DNA from: Phallus indusiatus
Taxonomy: Eukaryota > Basidiomycota > Agaricomycetes > Phallales > Phallaceae
Assembly (NCBI GenBank): GCA_027605045.1
Contig: JAQFWX010000011.1
Location: 62,001-126,000, forward strand
Reading direction: 5' to 3'
Length of the DNA stretch: 64,000 bases
The first letter of the stretch is position 1. Every line of letters starts with the position of its first letter. This document shows, piece by piece, positions 35,461 through 46,663 of the stretch. Made by a program: the position numbers and the translations under genes. The notes below the pieces were generated by a model. That model had not been told where the DNA came from. It worked only from the letters and a program-made list of their open reading frames with translations, and made no database searches.

Positions 35461-37207
35461 ATGGCGCTCTGGGTTGATAAGGTACGTTTGGGATTTTCAA
35501 TCTTAGCATAACATGCTGCTATAAACTATCATGATAGCACCGGCCTCGATCACTTGGAGATCTGCACTACCACAAACTTCTTTCTAATCGGCTCACATCC
35601 CTTGTATGAGTCAACTTCCACTGAATCATAGAAAAAGAAAGACCGCGCTAACAAGTACCTATCTTTGGAAAGGCAAGCTCCGGTGATTTTCCACATATAT
35701 TATTCTACGGTCCTAGCGGCGCTGGTAAAAAGACTCGAATCAGTGCGACATTACGTGAACTATTTGGACCCTCTGCTGAGAAGGTATGTAAAACCTTACT
35801 GGTATTGCACGCGCGATGATAGTAATCATATTTTGACTAGCTCAAAATTGATCAACGCGTGTTTTTGACACCGTCAAGAAGAAAGTTGGATTTAAATGTT
35901 GTGCAGAGTAATTACCATATCGAGATCACACCAAGGTATGTAGGTATAAATGAAAAGGGGTCTTGGTGCTTGTTCTGATCATAACACTAGTGATGTTGGA
36001 ACCTACGATCGTGTTGTTATTCAAGAAATCTTAAAAGAGATAGCACAAACTCAACAAGTCGATTTATCCGCTAAACATCGCTTCAAAGGCTAGTCGCTTG
36101 GCACACCCTTCACTTTCTTTGCTTTTACTATATAACTCTCCCAATAGTCGTTATCATAAATGAAGCTGATTCGTTAACAAGAGATGCACAAGCAGCTCTG
36201 CGACGGACAATGGAAAAGTACATGGCGAACATGCGTATTATTCTATGCGCGAATGGAACGAGCAAACTGATTGCTCCGATTCTGAGCCGTTGTTTGCTCA
36301 TTCGAGTGCCGGCTCCTTCTTCAGAGGAGGTACGTGACATTACCAAGGCCCATTTCCACGAGAAGAAGAAAAAGGTGGCTTATTATGGTTCACGACAGAT
36401 GCAAACGGTTCTAGAATATGTAGCTAAGAAAGAAAGATTCGATCTTCCGGAAAAAGCAGCCGAAGAAATTATCAACGATGCTAGAGGAAACATGCGAAAG
36501 GCTATACTCGTTTTAGAGGCTCTCAAAATGCAATCGTGAGATATAAACAAAATCCCATGTGCTCATCACGCGACGAGGACAGCTGACTTGTAAACTTCTG
36601 TTTTGCTTCGTTTCTTTGGCTTCTCCTAGACCGGATCTTACTGGTGATTTGACGATAGCCAAACCAGACTGGGAAGTCTACTGCCACAAAATCGGAGAGT
36701 TGATTATCCAGGAACAGACGCCTAAGCGCGTCATGGAGGTCCGGACCAAGCTTTATGAATTACTGGCGCACTGTATACCCCCAACTGTTGTGATCAAGGT
36801 ATGAAAGTGTGGTAAAAAGGGGCCTTTATCCCCGATTATCCTCTACTATTCTAGGTACTTGCCGCTCCTCACGTGTACTGACTGCGTGCTCCACTTTTTT
36901 TTCCTCATTCAGACGATCGCTGACTGGATTGTGGATAATGTAGATGAGAGTTTGAAGGCTGATATTATGCACTGGGCGGCCATATACGTGCGTTTTTGAG
37001 TTTTGGCTCCAGACTCCGGTAACGCGTCAAGTGACCGCTGACAACAACGAAATAGGAGACACGGATGCGTATTGGCAATAAGAAGATTTTCCATTTGGAG
37101 GCGTGGGTTGTTAAAGTGATGAGTCTGTATAAAGTAAGTCAAGTCACCGTGGTCGCCCGCTTGAGTTTCAGTTCCGAAATGTTGATCATGCTTTATCTTT
37201 ATCTTAG
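35461..37207 (+). CDS. RFC3: Replication factor C subunit 3 (yeast Rfc5 type)
   Basis: Exons 35461-35481, 35538-35603, 35673-35783, 35841-35935, 35991-36088, 36148-36535, 36630-36798, 36913-36987 and 37056-37133 join in phase. The end is uncertain: a 38-bp intron to a last exon 37172-37207 gives 378 residues, while read-through ends near 37226. The start [20 protein letters not shown] fits the subunit. The ATP site is [12 protein letters not shown] (the atypical Walker A of this subunit), followed by [29 protein letters not shown] in place of DEx[11 protein letters not shown], and the SRC motif [13 protein letters not shown]. The subunit belongs to the clamp loader that places PCNA on primed DNA. 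The intron after 36088 needs a GC donor (AAAG|GCTAGT) to keep frame. Confidence 0.93.
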
Positions 37208-37410
37208 CACTTTTTGTATGGAATAGATTTAACTAATTTTGATTGAAGACTAAATGAATAAAGTTATTATGAAATCTGTACTCATGATATGAAAAATGAA
37301 TCGCCACATAGTAATCGGCGTGGACTCCTACAGCGCATATCTGGAATGTGTTTACGTAATCTAGATCGAGCCGCCAAAAACAAAGAAAAGCCAATAGTTA
37401 CAACAATCAC

Positions 37411-38930
37411 ATGCAGCGTGCGCCCTCGACCGAGTCGAATTCAGTGCTCAAGCGCAGCCCGTCGCTCATGGCAGCGACCGCCGTTCTTCCTTTATTGACA
37501 CCAACCGAGCGTCGGGCTTTACAACTCACCCCAGCCGAGCGCAGTGCCTTTGAATCATTCCCCCATTCTTCCTCTTCTTCTACCCCGTCTGCTCCTTCGT
37601 CTGGCGTCACGAGCATTAGAGATCTAACTCCCCGTACGAGCGACAATGCGATACACGATCCAAACTGGCAGGTTTTTACTAATCTGCCCTATTCGGCCGC
37701 GCGATCTCAGGCTGGGAGTAATAATACCCACAACGCACTAGCAAAAGCGACCAGAGATCTTATTGCACTGCAGCCTCAGCAGCATCAACAACATCAACAC
37801 CACTCGTCACCCTCTGATTATCGTGCATCATCTCGTGATTCTTTGGATATTGGAAATAGTCAGACATTGGCGTCGTCAAGTGGTACGGCGGCGAATGCGT
37901 TGAATGGGGGCGTGAAACCGCCAGGACGGAGCGTGAGATCGAATTCGTCTGGGTCGGTGGGGGGTATGACGATGCTGGGCAACACGGGTGCGAATGGTGT
38001 AGGAACACACCATCATAGACCAATTGCTCCGGCTCCTCCTATGGGTGTTTCAAAAGGTTCTAGATCATCGACGAATTCTTCACCGCCCGCTGCAAAACGA
38101 CCGAGACGGTCGCATTCACCACTACTTCGACAACAACAACAACAACAACAACAACAAATTGTGGGAATATCCAATAGTAACAATGCATTATCATCATCCT
38201 CAACAACAGCATACGGCTCTCCTTCTACCTCTGGTGCTGTTGCCTCATCTTCATCAGCCCCATTACTATCAGTCTCAGGGTCGCCGCTAACATCACCTCA
38301 GGGGGGCACAACATCCCCTCCATCTTCCTCATCAAAAGCCACACTCTTAACCCCGCAACAGAAGAAAGCCAATCATATTCAAAGCGAACAGAAACGCAGG
38401 GCCAATATTCGGAGAGGATACGAGGCACTTTGCGAGACGATTCCTGCACTGCGCGAGGCTATTCGGGCGGAAGAAGATATGTCTCATTCTCAATCCAATA
38501 ATAATAATGGTCTAGTTGGTGGTGGAATTTCCAATAACAAAAAACGGCGATCGCGAGAGGAAAGTGGAGAGAAGGTAGACGGCCGTGCGGGACCCCGTAG
38601 TGAGAGTGTTGTTTTGCATAAAAGTAAGCTCTTTGTTTCTTTTTATCTTTATCCCTTTGTTTTGTTTGTTTGTTTGTTTTTTTGCAATTTTGTGAAATTG
38701 GAAACTCAAATACTCAATTTGAATCAGCCATTGAGCATATTCAGGGGTTGTTATATGAGAGAGAGACATTACTCTCCCGATTGGAGCGCGCGTATGCGAG
38801 CTTGAGTCCGTCACATCCTGCTCTCAAAAACACGGACTCGATACCACGGGCTTGGGAACGGGAATGGGACGGCGGAAAAGGACTAATGGTTGTAAATGGG
38901 GAGGTAATTCATGGAAGTGATGAGGAATGA
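37411..38930 (+). CDS. bHLH transcription factor with long low-complexity N-terminus
   Basis: Exons 37411-38623 and 38728-38930 join to 471 residues. The first 300 residues are Ser/Ala/Pro-rich with His/Gln runs and a (CAA)9 tract coding nine Gln. A basic region and helix 1 follow at about 313-350: KKANHIQSEQKRRANIRRG, then YEALCETIPALREAI. The E-box contact pattern H-x3-E-x-x-R-R is present. Helix 2 is SVVLHKTIEHIQGLLYERE and continues into a possible leucine zipper (LLSRLERA), interrupted by the intron. The loop between helices is about 45-50 residues and rich in Asn, Gly and charged residues, far longer than usual. It is probably a nuclear dimeric regulator of the INO4/Max-like type. Targets cannot be inferred. 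Confidence 0.85.
38131..38157 (+). repeat. (CAA)9 microsatellite in coding sequence
   Basis: Nine uninterrupted CAA codons encode polyglutamine in the disordered part of the bHLH protein. It is prone to length change between strains. Confidence 0.9.
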
Positions 38931-39935
38931 CACTTTTCAAAAAGTGTTCAGGATATCCAAATGACGAATCGTTCTTTTGTATTTGCATTATGCTTTCTTT
39001 TGCCCGCTAAACTTATTCTTTTTACGTGGTTCCGTTTTGTTGTACAACATTAGAATGTCGGTATATCTCCCAAAGAGATGAGAAATAAAAAGATTAAATG
39101 AATCACATTTGAAAAAGTTCTTGAGAATATGTATATGTTGTGTTATAGACTGGCGATTATGATCAAGGCGGGTTAATACTATCAAGCGGGACGATAAAAA
39201 CAGTCACTAATGCATGCGATTATGGTTGCAAAGTAGCTGACAAACAACAAGCGTTTAGGAAAGAGAATGACGAAGCCGTGGAGACATAATTATAAAAGAA
39301 AAAAGGGGTGTGTGAAAAGAAGTCTAATTGTCAAAAGATTATGGAGAAGGGTTGCGTCTATGTAAGATCGAATTGTTTCCTGCGAGTCAGGGACCTTGGG
39401 TTGGGGACTTCAAGTTGTTGAGATTGGAGGTTGTTTTGCATGCATAAGTATGTATGTATGTCACGACGAAATCTGTTTGTGATTAGAGTTTCTTGTATTA
39501 GTGGGTGGAAAATGCAAGATAGAAAACTGAGTCGAGAACTGGATAGTAGTCAATTGTAGAGAGCTTGGAAGTAGGATCCGGAAACCATGTCCGATTAGTG
39601 TTTGAGGTGTTGGTATATGCAGAATGAAAACGAAGAATGGAACCAGCGAGCGCGGGAAAACGTTGGTCAGTAATATACGTCAGAGAGGAAACAAACTGTT
39701 CAGAAAAAAGAAAGGCTTCAAAAAACCAAAATATGGAAGAAGCGATGTACATATATACATACCGGGAAGGCACGGCGTCTTTGAAGTGTCCTACAGGTAG
39801 ATTTCGATTGAAGCCGAAAGCAAAAGCATTAGACAATGTGTATTAACATCCCCGTTCGATCTTCCTGGGGTATAATTGACCTCGATTCATCTAGCCGACA
39901 GAGGTTGTATAAGGCAGCAAATAAATAGACTGTTA
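38931..39935. other. Convergent intergenic region
   Basis: 3' flanks of the bHLH and Nudix genes. Open frames here are short and unsupported. Confidence 0.4.
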
Positions 39936-40663
39936 TTACCGCGGAAAGAAACTGGCCCGGGAGAGAGCTTGCACCAGTTCGGGCTTCCAGCCGCATCGAC
40001 GATACGCTTCGGCATAGTCGACCCATTCTCTCCGCCTTTCATGCTGTTCTGGCCATTGGTCAAGTAAACCCGTCACATCGAGCTCGTAGAAATGGTACGT
40101 CGATTTGGTCGTCGGAATGGTCATGATGTATCGTGATATGACGCCAACAACGCCGGCTGCTCATTTCAATGTTAGCACCATCGGTAAAAGTCGAGAACCG
40201 TTTTGAGTTTAGTTCAGTTGGAAGAATTGATTCGACGTGACGTTGGACGATTTTGGGTATTGAATACGTCATCGGTTCGAGAGCAAATGGCCATGCAGAT
40301 TGAGGAGGGGGTAAGAGTAGAGAGTAAAAAAAAAGAGCGGGATAATATAATGAGGGTTGAGCGCATTGCGCAGAGAACAAAGAGCCGGACCTTCTTCGAC
40401 GGCTTCACGCTGTGCCGCCGCCTCTAATGTCCTGTCCGACGACTCCCAACCACCTTTCGGAACTACAGCACGGAGAAGAGTAGGAACGCCACAATTCATC
40501 AGATGAATTGAATACCAAAACACGGGAGTCAGGAAAGACTACACTCACAAACCCAACGATCCTGATGCTTTCGTGAGCTGACGACAAGGACCTTCCCGGC
40601 TGCTTTTGCAACAGGGATTGCACAGCAGACAACGCGGGGACGAGGAGCATCGCTTTTGCCCAT
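39936..40663 (-). CDS. Nudix hydrolase, diphosphoinositol-polyphosphate type
   Basis: Exons 40549-40663, 40391-40462 and 39936-40156 join to 135 residues. The start MGKSDAPRPRVVCCAIPV leads to SSRKHQDRWVFPKGGWE, then the Nudix box, which spans two introns: GGWESSDRTLEAAAQREAVE and EAGVVG. The PKGG lead-in and the E..A..REA.EEAG pattern are those of the DIPP/Aps1 branch, which hydrolyses diphosphoinositol phosphates, diadenosine polyphosphates and sometimes polyphosphate. The end, FYELDVTGLLDQWPE then RRREWVDYAEA, also fits that branch. The second intron (40157-40390, 234 bp) is long for this region. Activity is inferred from the motif, and the natural substrate is not determined by sequence. 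Confidence 0.88.
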
Positions 40664-43351
40664 AATGTCAGGAGGACTGTTAGAGAGCTGACTGTCGTAG
40701 TGGGTCGTGTGATGAAACTCGGACGACCCTGGTTCATTGAGAACTAGGTCTCTTTTCAACTGATTCGTTTTATTCGAAAAGAAAACAAAAAAAAATACAT
40801 CAACCCAAAAAAAAAATAATTTCATTCCTCGGCTGAAATTCATCTGCCGACGAACGTGCGTAGTGTCTGGATTACGTACACGCGTTGCATAAGCCGCTCC
40901 TCACTGCCAGAAATCTCGATTTGGAGCAGTCCACCGTTCCAGCCTCATACAGCACTCCGAAATCAAAGCACGATTCTACCAACCAGTCTCAGCACTGGTG
41001 AAGTTGAGAGGAACAGTGTGCTGATCAGGGAGAAAATATAAAAATCGCATTTTCGAGGAATATCCAAATTCGTTCAAAGTCTGATACTACTTAACCCTCT
41101 TAGTAGAATACTTAGCTATCGACTAGTAGTATGCAACATGTATTATTTATTTTCCTTTTATTTTTTTATCTGTCTGATTTAACGAACTTGTTTCTGTCGT
41201 CTATTCCTTTTTGAGAGTTCAGGACTAAGAAAACTTCTATGGCTGTCAATCAACCCAAAGAACAAGATTCACCCTTGCCCCTCTGGTCTTTATCTCCTCA
41301 GCTTTAGTTCCCGACCCTATAATACCTTCACAAAATGGCAATCTAGAAATGGTTTCCCTCGATCTTTCCCATATTCCCCATTGGTCAACTTTGGTATCTT
41401 AATTCACAGCTACATACTCAAGCTCTCCTTTTCCGATATGCCTCTCCCTGGTTTATAATCACCCCTCTCCTTTCGCCACGCTTTGCGACTTAAGTTAACG
41501 TAACACTTCGTCATCGTTCTGGGTCACCTGAGCCACTTGAGGTCTCTCTCAATCATGGCTTTGAATTTCAAGGTCGCTTCTCTTTTATCTCTTTTCAATG
41601 CGGGGCATTTGTCACTCAAGCTGAAGCCACCGTGAAGACTTGTTGCAATGGGCGGTCAACTCCAATTTGGAAAACATGTTGCGTCCGAACGAAACAATGT
41701 CTACCTTGCTAAGGAAGTACAGCAAGATGGTCTCTTTTACGCCCTAAAATTGAAGGGCGTCGTCCCTTTTGCCGGACCATAAGGTCGTCCAGTAAATCCT
41801 GTTTCGCAGTGCTCGGCGGGTCGGGGAAATCACAGGTCAAGTCCTCCTTCAAGATGTCGTGCTAAGGCAAGGCCAATTCTCGACCTTGGCTGTCACAAAG
41901 CCACCGATATAAAAATACGCCAAAATGTTTTAGAAATGGCAGGTTAGGGAGAAAGAGGGACAAGGGCCCGTGAAAACGCGGTGGCGGCTTGGCGAAGGAA
42001 GGGATGTGGTGAACAATAACGGACCACCGAGAACACTTTGTCGATGAAAAACCCGCTCCAAATATGGGCGTCCTATTCAGAAGATCTTCATTTATCTTCA
42101 CACCTGCGCACATAGATCTGCGGAAAGTTTCGGACGCTGTATCGTCCTTCTGAAAGAAATCATCTCAATTGCGACGATACCATGTATTTTCAGCTTCTTC
42201 TCCCAGTATGTTATGCCCAATACATTGTTGAACTTCGTTGCTATTCGGATTCACAGTTTGTATGTACAAACATTTGCCGAATATGTGAGACATCCACGAG
42301 AAGATGGAAGAAGAAAACCTTCAGTATAAGTCTTCGTGATCTCGCTTTTGCCTCCATTGGAACCGCATTGGCTGACCTGACCTCCAATTCCCTACCGAAC
42401 TAGCGACTCGAACGTTGGTCGGAAGACTCCTACTTCGATATAAACATAGGCATTCATTACCGCGACACAGTGAAAACTGCGGACATGAGTGGTGAACGTT
42501 TGAACACGGACAACAATGACACTGGTAGAACTTTCACACAACATTATTAAACATTGAAATAAATACATTCACTTTGCCGAATATTAATGAACATCTAACG
42601 CAGCCTCTGTCCAAATTCGGTAAAAATGAAGCCCTCCCGATAAATCACTCTCTATATATTTACCACACCAACTACAGATTATAGATCGTAAAGCAGGGTT
42701 CTCCGTCGGATGTAAATACATCATAAGTTTTTTTTAAAGGATGCAGACTCGGATTTACTTCCACCGAGATCGTAACGAACGAACATCCCCTCCATTAATA
42801 ATTTCCCACTGCCTCGTTGCAATCAGGGAATATTCATCGGTTTATGTACATGTCCACGAGTATTAAACGAAAAGTCGAACGTGCGCGCTTGTGATTAATT
42901 GGAATTGACTGGGTTTCAACGATGTACGTCAACGCGTCAACGGGCAGGGTGGCTCTAATTTCTGCCGTGCTAGTTCAAACCGTTGAACACGAAGCATCTC
43001 GATCACTTCGTTATTTTTATCAATCAATTGGTACCATCGATAATCATGTCGAGTGGCATTACTACGTCAGACATTACTCAACCTTTATAGGCAAATTTTG
43101 GTATAAATGCCGAGTGATAGCACCAGTATTTTTTTGTGCGTTTGAGGTGCAATACAGTCTCATATATTCTCCAAAATATAGATTTATAGGCCAAATTTTT
43201 ATGTTAGATATACAATAGATATGTGAATATATAAATCAACTTTTAACACAGAATATGCACGATCTACTGTTGCACATTTGCCATTGTCCCAGCCCTTGAT
43301 GAACCCAGGCACCGGTGTCCACTAAATGCCTTCCGAGCGATTATTCTCGAT
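40664..43351. other. Long intergenic region, possible small relics
   Basis: No gene could be built over 2.7 kb. At about 41554 a plus-strand ATG (MALNFK) is followed by a donor-like GTCGCT. At 41647 another short frame reads MGGQLQFGKHVASERNNVYLAKE before a stop. At 42182-42403 a frame ends LRDLAFASIGTALADL. They may be remains of one gene, but they do not join and match no family I know. Confidence 0.3.
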
Positions 43352-45484
43352 TTATTCGTTCCACCTAAGAAAAAATATAAGTTTCCGAGAAAAGAGAATA
43401 AATAGATCCGGAAGTAACGAAAATTGAAAGTCAAGAAGGAAATTAAATATAGAAGTGGTAGCAAGAAACCACTTACGCAACCAGAAGCATACAAGCCACA
43501 CCGAAAGCCATCGCAGCAAACTGATGTGCAGTAAATTAACATCAGAGATAAAGTAAAGTCAGAACGCGTGGCCACGCCACGCGGTTCCAAGGAGTAAAAA
43601 TCACACCTCTCTCAAAGCTTGTTTGGCACTCTTGCTTTCTTCTAGAAGGCTAATGAAACGCAGAAAAATTAATTTTCGCCAAAAACGTCGAGAATCTGAT
43701 CGCGAATTTCAAAGGACTTACGTGGGTAATACCGCCACGGCGCCGATGTACAAGAATCCTCCGGCGACAAATGGAATAACCTATATAGAAAGAAAAAAAG
43801 AATGTGAAGAAGGGTCATTTGGAATTCTCAAGAGTAAGTGACTTCCTAATTCGCCATATTCGACTGTTGTTCCAAACAAGCCGCCAGCGTCCCGACGCAG
43901 AGCGGCTGAAAGATTGATGGATTTTGAATCTGCTTCATCACCGACCGACACGTTGTGAATAGCTATTCCCATGAAAGTGCTGGAATGTCCATTGTATTCA
44001 ACATTTGCAGAAAGACAAAGATTGAGGGAAAAATGTAATTACCCCACCTAAAACTGTTGTTTCAGCATTTAACACATTAAAACGCCGGTCTCAAGAAAAA
44101 AGGGTCAAAAAGATGTCGAAGTACTTACAAATGCGCCGATGGCTGTAAGGTACTGTGATTGCATGGCTTGTCGTTTTGTAAATCCCGACCGGACCAAAAT
44201 GGAGTAATCGGCAATCTCATGAGGTATTTCGTGTGCGAAACACGCCAGAGTAGTTGTAGCGCCAATAAGTGGAGATGAATAAAACGAGGCTGCCATGCTG
44301 AGAAGTCCGGAAAGTATAGAATAAGAAGATATAACCAAGTAAACTAAGCTTTAATAATATTTATAACATACGCGAGACCATCAGTTATGTTATGCACGAA
44401 ATCACCGAACAAATTGAGATATGCGCTAAAACCCAATTGGACGTTTAATTCCTTCTCGCAGCCCATGTTGCACTACTCACGAAAGTTTTGAGGGTCCTTT
44501 AGTAGATTCTGATTGTACCTCTGGGGTGGATGATGTCTTTTTGTTGGTATCACTAGAACGTGATCGGAGGCCCTCTTTCGAAGACTTGTCTAGCGCAGTT
44601 GAAGTTCCATTTGCTGGAGATGATGATGGTGAATGAGAGTGGGAATGAGAGTGAGAGTGAGAATGTCCCTCTTCGCCACCGCCTAGAACTCTAAGCGTTT
44701 TCTCCATAACCTAAAGTAAAAATGTACTGTTTAATGGGGTGGATCTTTGGTGAGAACCTAATTACTTACGAAAAAGGAAGCAAATCCAATGAAAATTGCC
44801 AAACTAGATCAACGTTCATATGATTAAGTGCTATATTTAACTTGTGATCTCGAAAAGTATACATGCCCTACTAAAATGTTTCGCTTCTCTTCCAGTAGCA
44901 CGAGTTTGACACTGTCGCCTTGTGGTTCGCCAAGGAATGAATGTGGTACAAGGTGAAGAAAGACGTCGGATAAAAGGCCTCCAGTCTAGTATATAAACAT
45001 ATGTTTGAGGGACCTTTTTTCCATATCCAAAGATTTCGCTTACGGCAAATGCTGTCATAGTATTGAGGGTATTGGGACTAATTTGCGCGGGTATAAAGGC
45101 GAGAATCATATTGGGCACACTGATTGGATTGAGTGAAAGTGGGTTATCAAATATATCAAAGATGCATACGAGCTGATATAAAATGTTCCCAAAATTGAAT
45201 TCCAAGCTGGTCCGAAGGGAAACAACCACGCGAATACTTCTCGTGTTAATTTGGAGGCATCCTCTTCTAATTCAGACTTCAAAGAGAGTAATCGACGAAC
45301 GGGCGCAGTTTTCTCGATATCATAATCCTGAAAGAATGTACCTTCAATGATATATTTTCATAAAATAGTTGGTTATGACACGTACGTGGACATCTGCAGT
45401 GATATCTGCCGCAACTTTCGTCGTCGTCAAAAAGAGCGTCGCAAGAAGAATTAGAGATAGTGTTTTTATAGTAGTCATACTCAT
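43352..45484 (-). CDS. ZIP zinc transporter, KE4/SLC39A7 type
   Basis: Fourteen exons (45386-45484, 45170-45327, 45044-45119, 44867-44985, 44770-44803, 44481-44710, 44372-44425, 44129-44297, 44043-44047, 43865-43979, 43722-43780, 43607-43649, 43477-43520, 43352-43364) join to 405 residues. A signal peptide (MSMTTIKTLSLILLATLFL) starts the protein. ZIP marks are TGGLLSDVFLHLVPHSFLG, a His-Ser loop (GHSHSHSHSHSHSP), HNITDGLAMA and HEIPHEIADYSIL, and VIPFVAGGFLYIGAVAVLP near the end. It should move zinc from the ER or Golgi lumen to the cytosol. Exon 9 is only 5 nt (GTGGG) and rebuilds AFVGTFMGIA. The intron after 44867 seems to have a GC donor (GCATGT). The 43781-43864 boundary is uncertain: in relatives a WGDL-like motif stands here, and an alternative EYGEL reading lacks a GT donor. 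Confidence 0.9.
44043..44047 (-). other. 5-nt micro-exon of the ZIP transporter gene
   Basis: Between the exon ending GGC GCA TTT|gtaagt and the exon starting C ACT TTC ATG, the only way to keep frame is the five bases GTGGG, set between ttttag and gtaatt. It supplies Val and two bases of Gly, giving the family's GAFxGTFxG sequence. Confidence 0.7.
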
Positions 45485-45724
45485 GGGTAGCTTGTTTTTC
45501 AACACCATTCTTCGTTGTCTTCAAATAAAGAAAGGGAAACGACCTCTGCAACGTTGACAAACTTGACCGCGCTACCTCGTCGGTCGTGATCGCGGAGCTT
45601 CAAAATGTCCGGAAATATCCGGTCAGCACAAACGCTCTTTGTAGCTTCCGTGACAATGGGATATAAAAAATCTGACGGGTGATCAAATTAATGACCTTAT
45701 TGTTTGATTTTATCATCTGCGATT
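45485..45724. promoter_or_regulatory. Divergent promoter, ZIP transporter / HD hydrolase
   Basis: 240 bp separate the two start codons, so the genes share an upstream region. No specific site could be assigned. Confidence 0.5.
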
Positions 45725-46663
45725 ATGTCTCAAAATACATCGGAGAGGAAAGCGATTCATATCGCTCAAGAGATGATGGAGCAAGTAATGAGCAAATACG
45801 ATGCGTCGCATGATGCATTACACGGTATGAAGTTTCATTATTTAAATTCTTCGAAGAGAATATTGAAAATCTTTCTTTCAGTAAACCGCGTTAGAAAAAC
45901 AGCCCTCCATATTGCAAACTTCTTGAGAGCAGGCCAAAATTCTCCCCAAATTGATGTTTTTGTGGTTGAGCTATGTGCCCTTTTTCATGACATAAACGAT
46001 AAAAAATACTCCCTTGGCGAACCCAAATCCACTCGCGAACTATTGACACCTTTTTTCGAGGCTGTTTCTCAACAAACTGCTGAACTAGATCTTCAAGCGG
46101 ATGGACGAGCTGACTTGATCTGCAAAATCATAGATAACGTCTCGTGGTCCACCGAGTCGGAGCTACGCCGAACTGGAGGTATAACGGCCTGGCATCAAAC
46201 ATGTCTGGAGCTTCACTGTGTGCAAGACGCCGACCGTTTGGATGCTATGGGGGCCATTGGTTGGTTTCACAGCTATAAATTCTCAGCGTGAAATTCTAAT
46301 CAACAATTCAATCTATTCAACTGTTTAGGTGTCATGCGTTGTTCAGCCTTTAGTGCAGTCAAAAACCGGTATATTATGAGAAGAATTCGAGTCTAGAAAT
46401 AAAACCACATTGGCTAACATCTTATTCTTTTAGTCCCTTGTGCGATCCGTCAGATGATTCGTCTGCTATTCAACACTTTTACGATAAGCTACTTAAACTC
46501 CGGGACCGTCTCAAGACTGACGTTGGAAAACAGTTGGGCGAGGAGCGTCATCAATTTGTAAAATTCCTTTCATTCGAGTCGTGTTTTCTCTCGTATAACG
46601 TTTAACCACCAGATGCTTCATTTTTTGAGGACGATAGAGAGAGAGGTCAATTTGTCCGCGTAA
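45725..46663 (+). CDS. HD-domain metal-dependent phosphohydrolase (YedJ-like)
   Basis: Five exons (45725-45824, 45882-46259, 46329-46368, 46434-46557, 46613-46663) join to 230 residues. The HD-domain metal ligands appear in order: the first His in [19 protein letters not shown] (formed across intron 1), HD in [14 protein letters not shown], and the last Asp in [17 protein letters not shown] (formed across intron 2). The C-terminal [20 protein letters not shown] and FLRTIERE are typical of this family. Members hydrolyse phosphate or nucleotide substrates, but the physiological substrate is unknown. The gene is divergent from the ZIP transporter; whether that pairing is functional (metal enzyme and zinc supply) is only a guess. 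Confidence 0.9.

Noticed and set aside
41545..42420. A gene starting MALNFK
   Set aside because: Start-like and donor-like sites occur, but the following frames are stopped and do not join.
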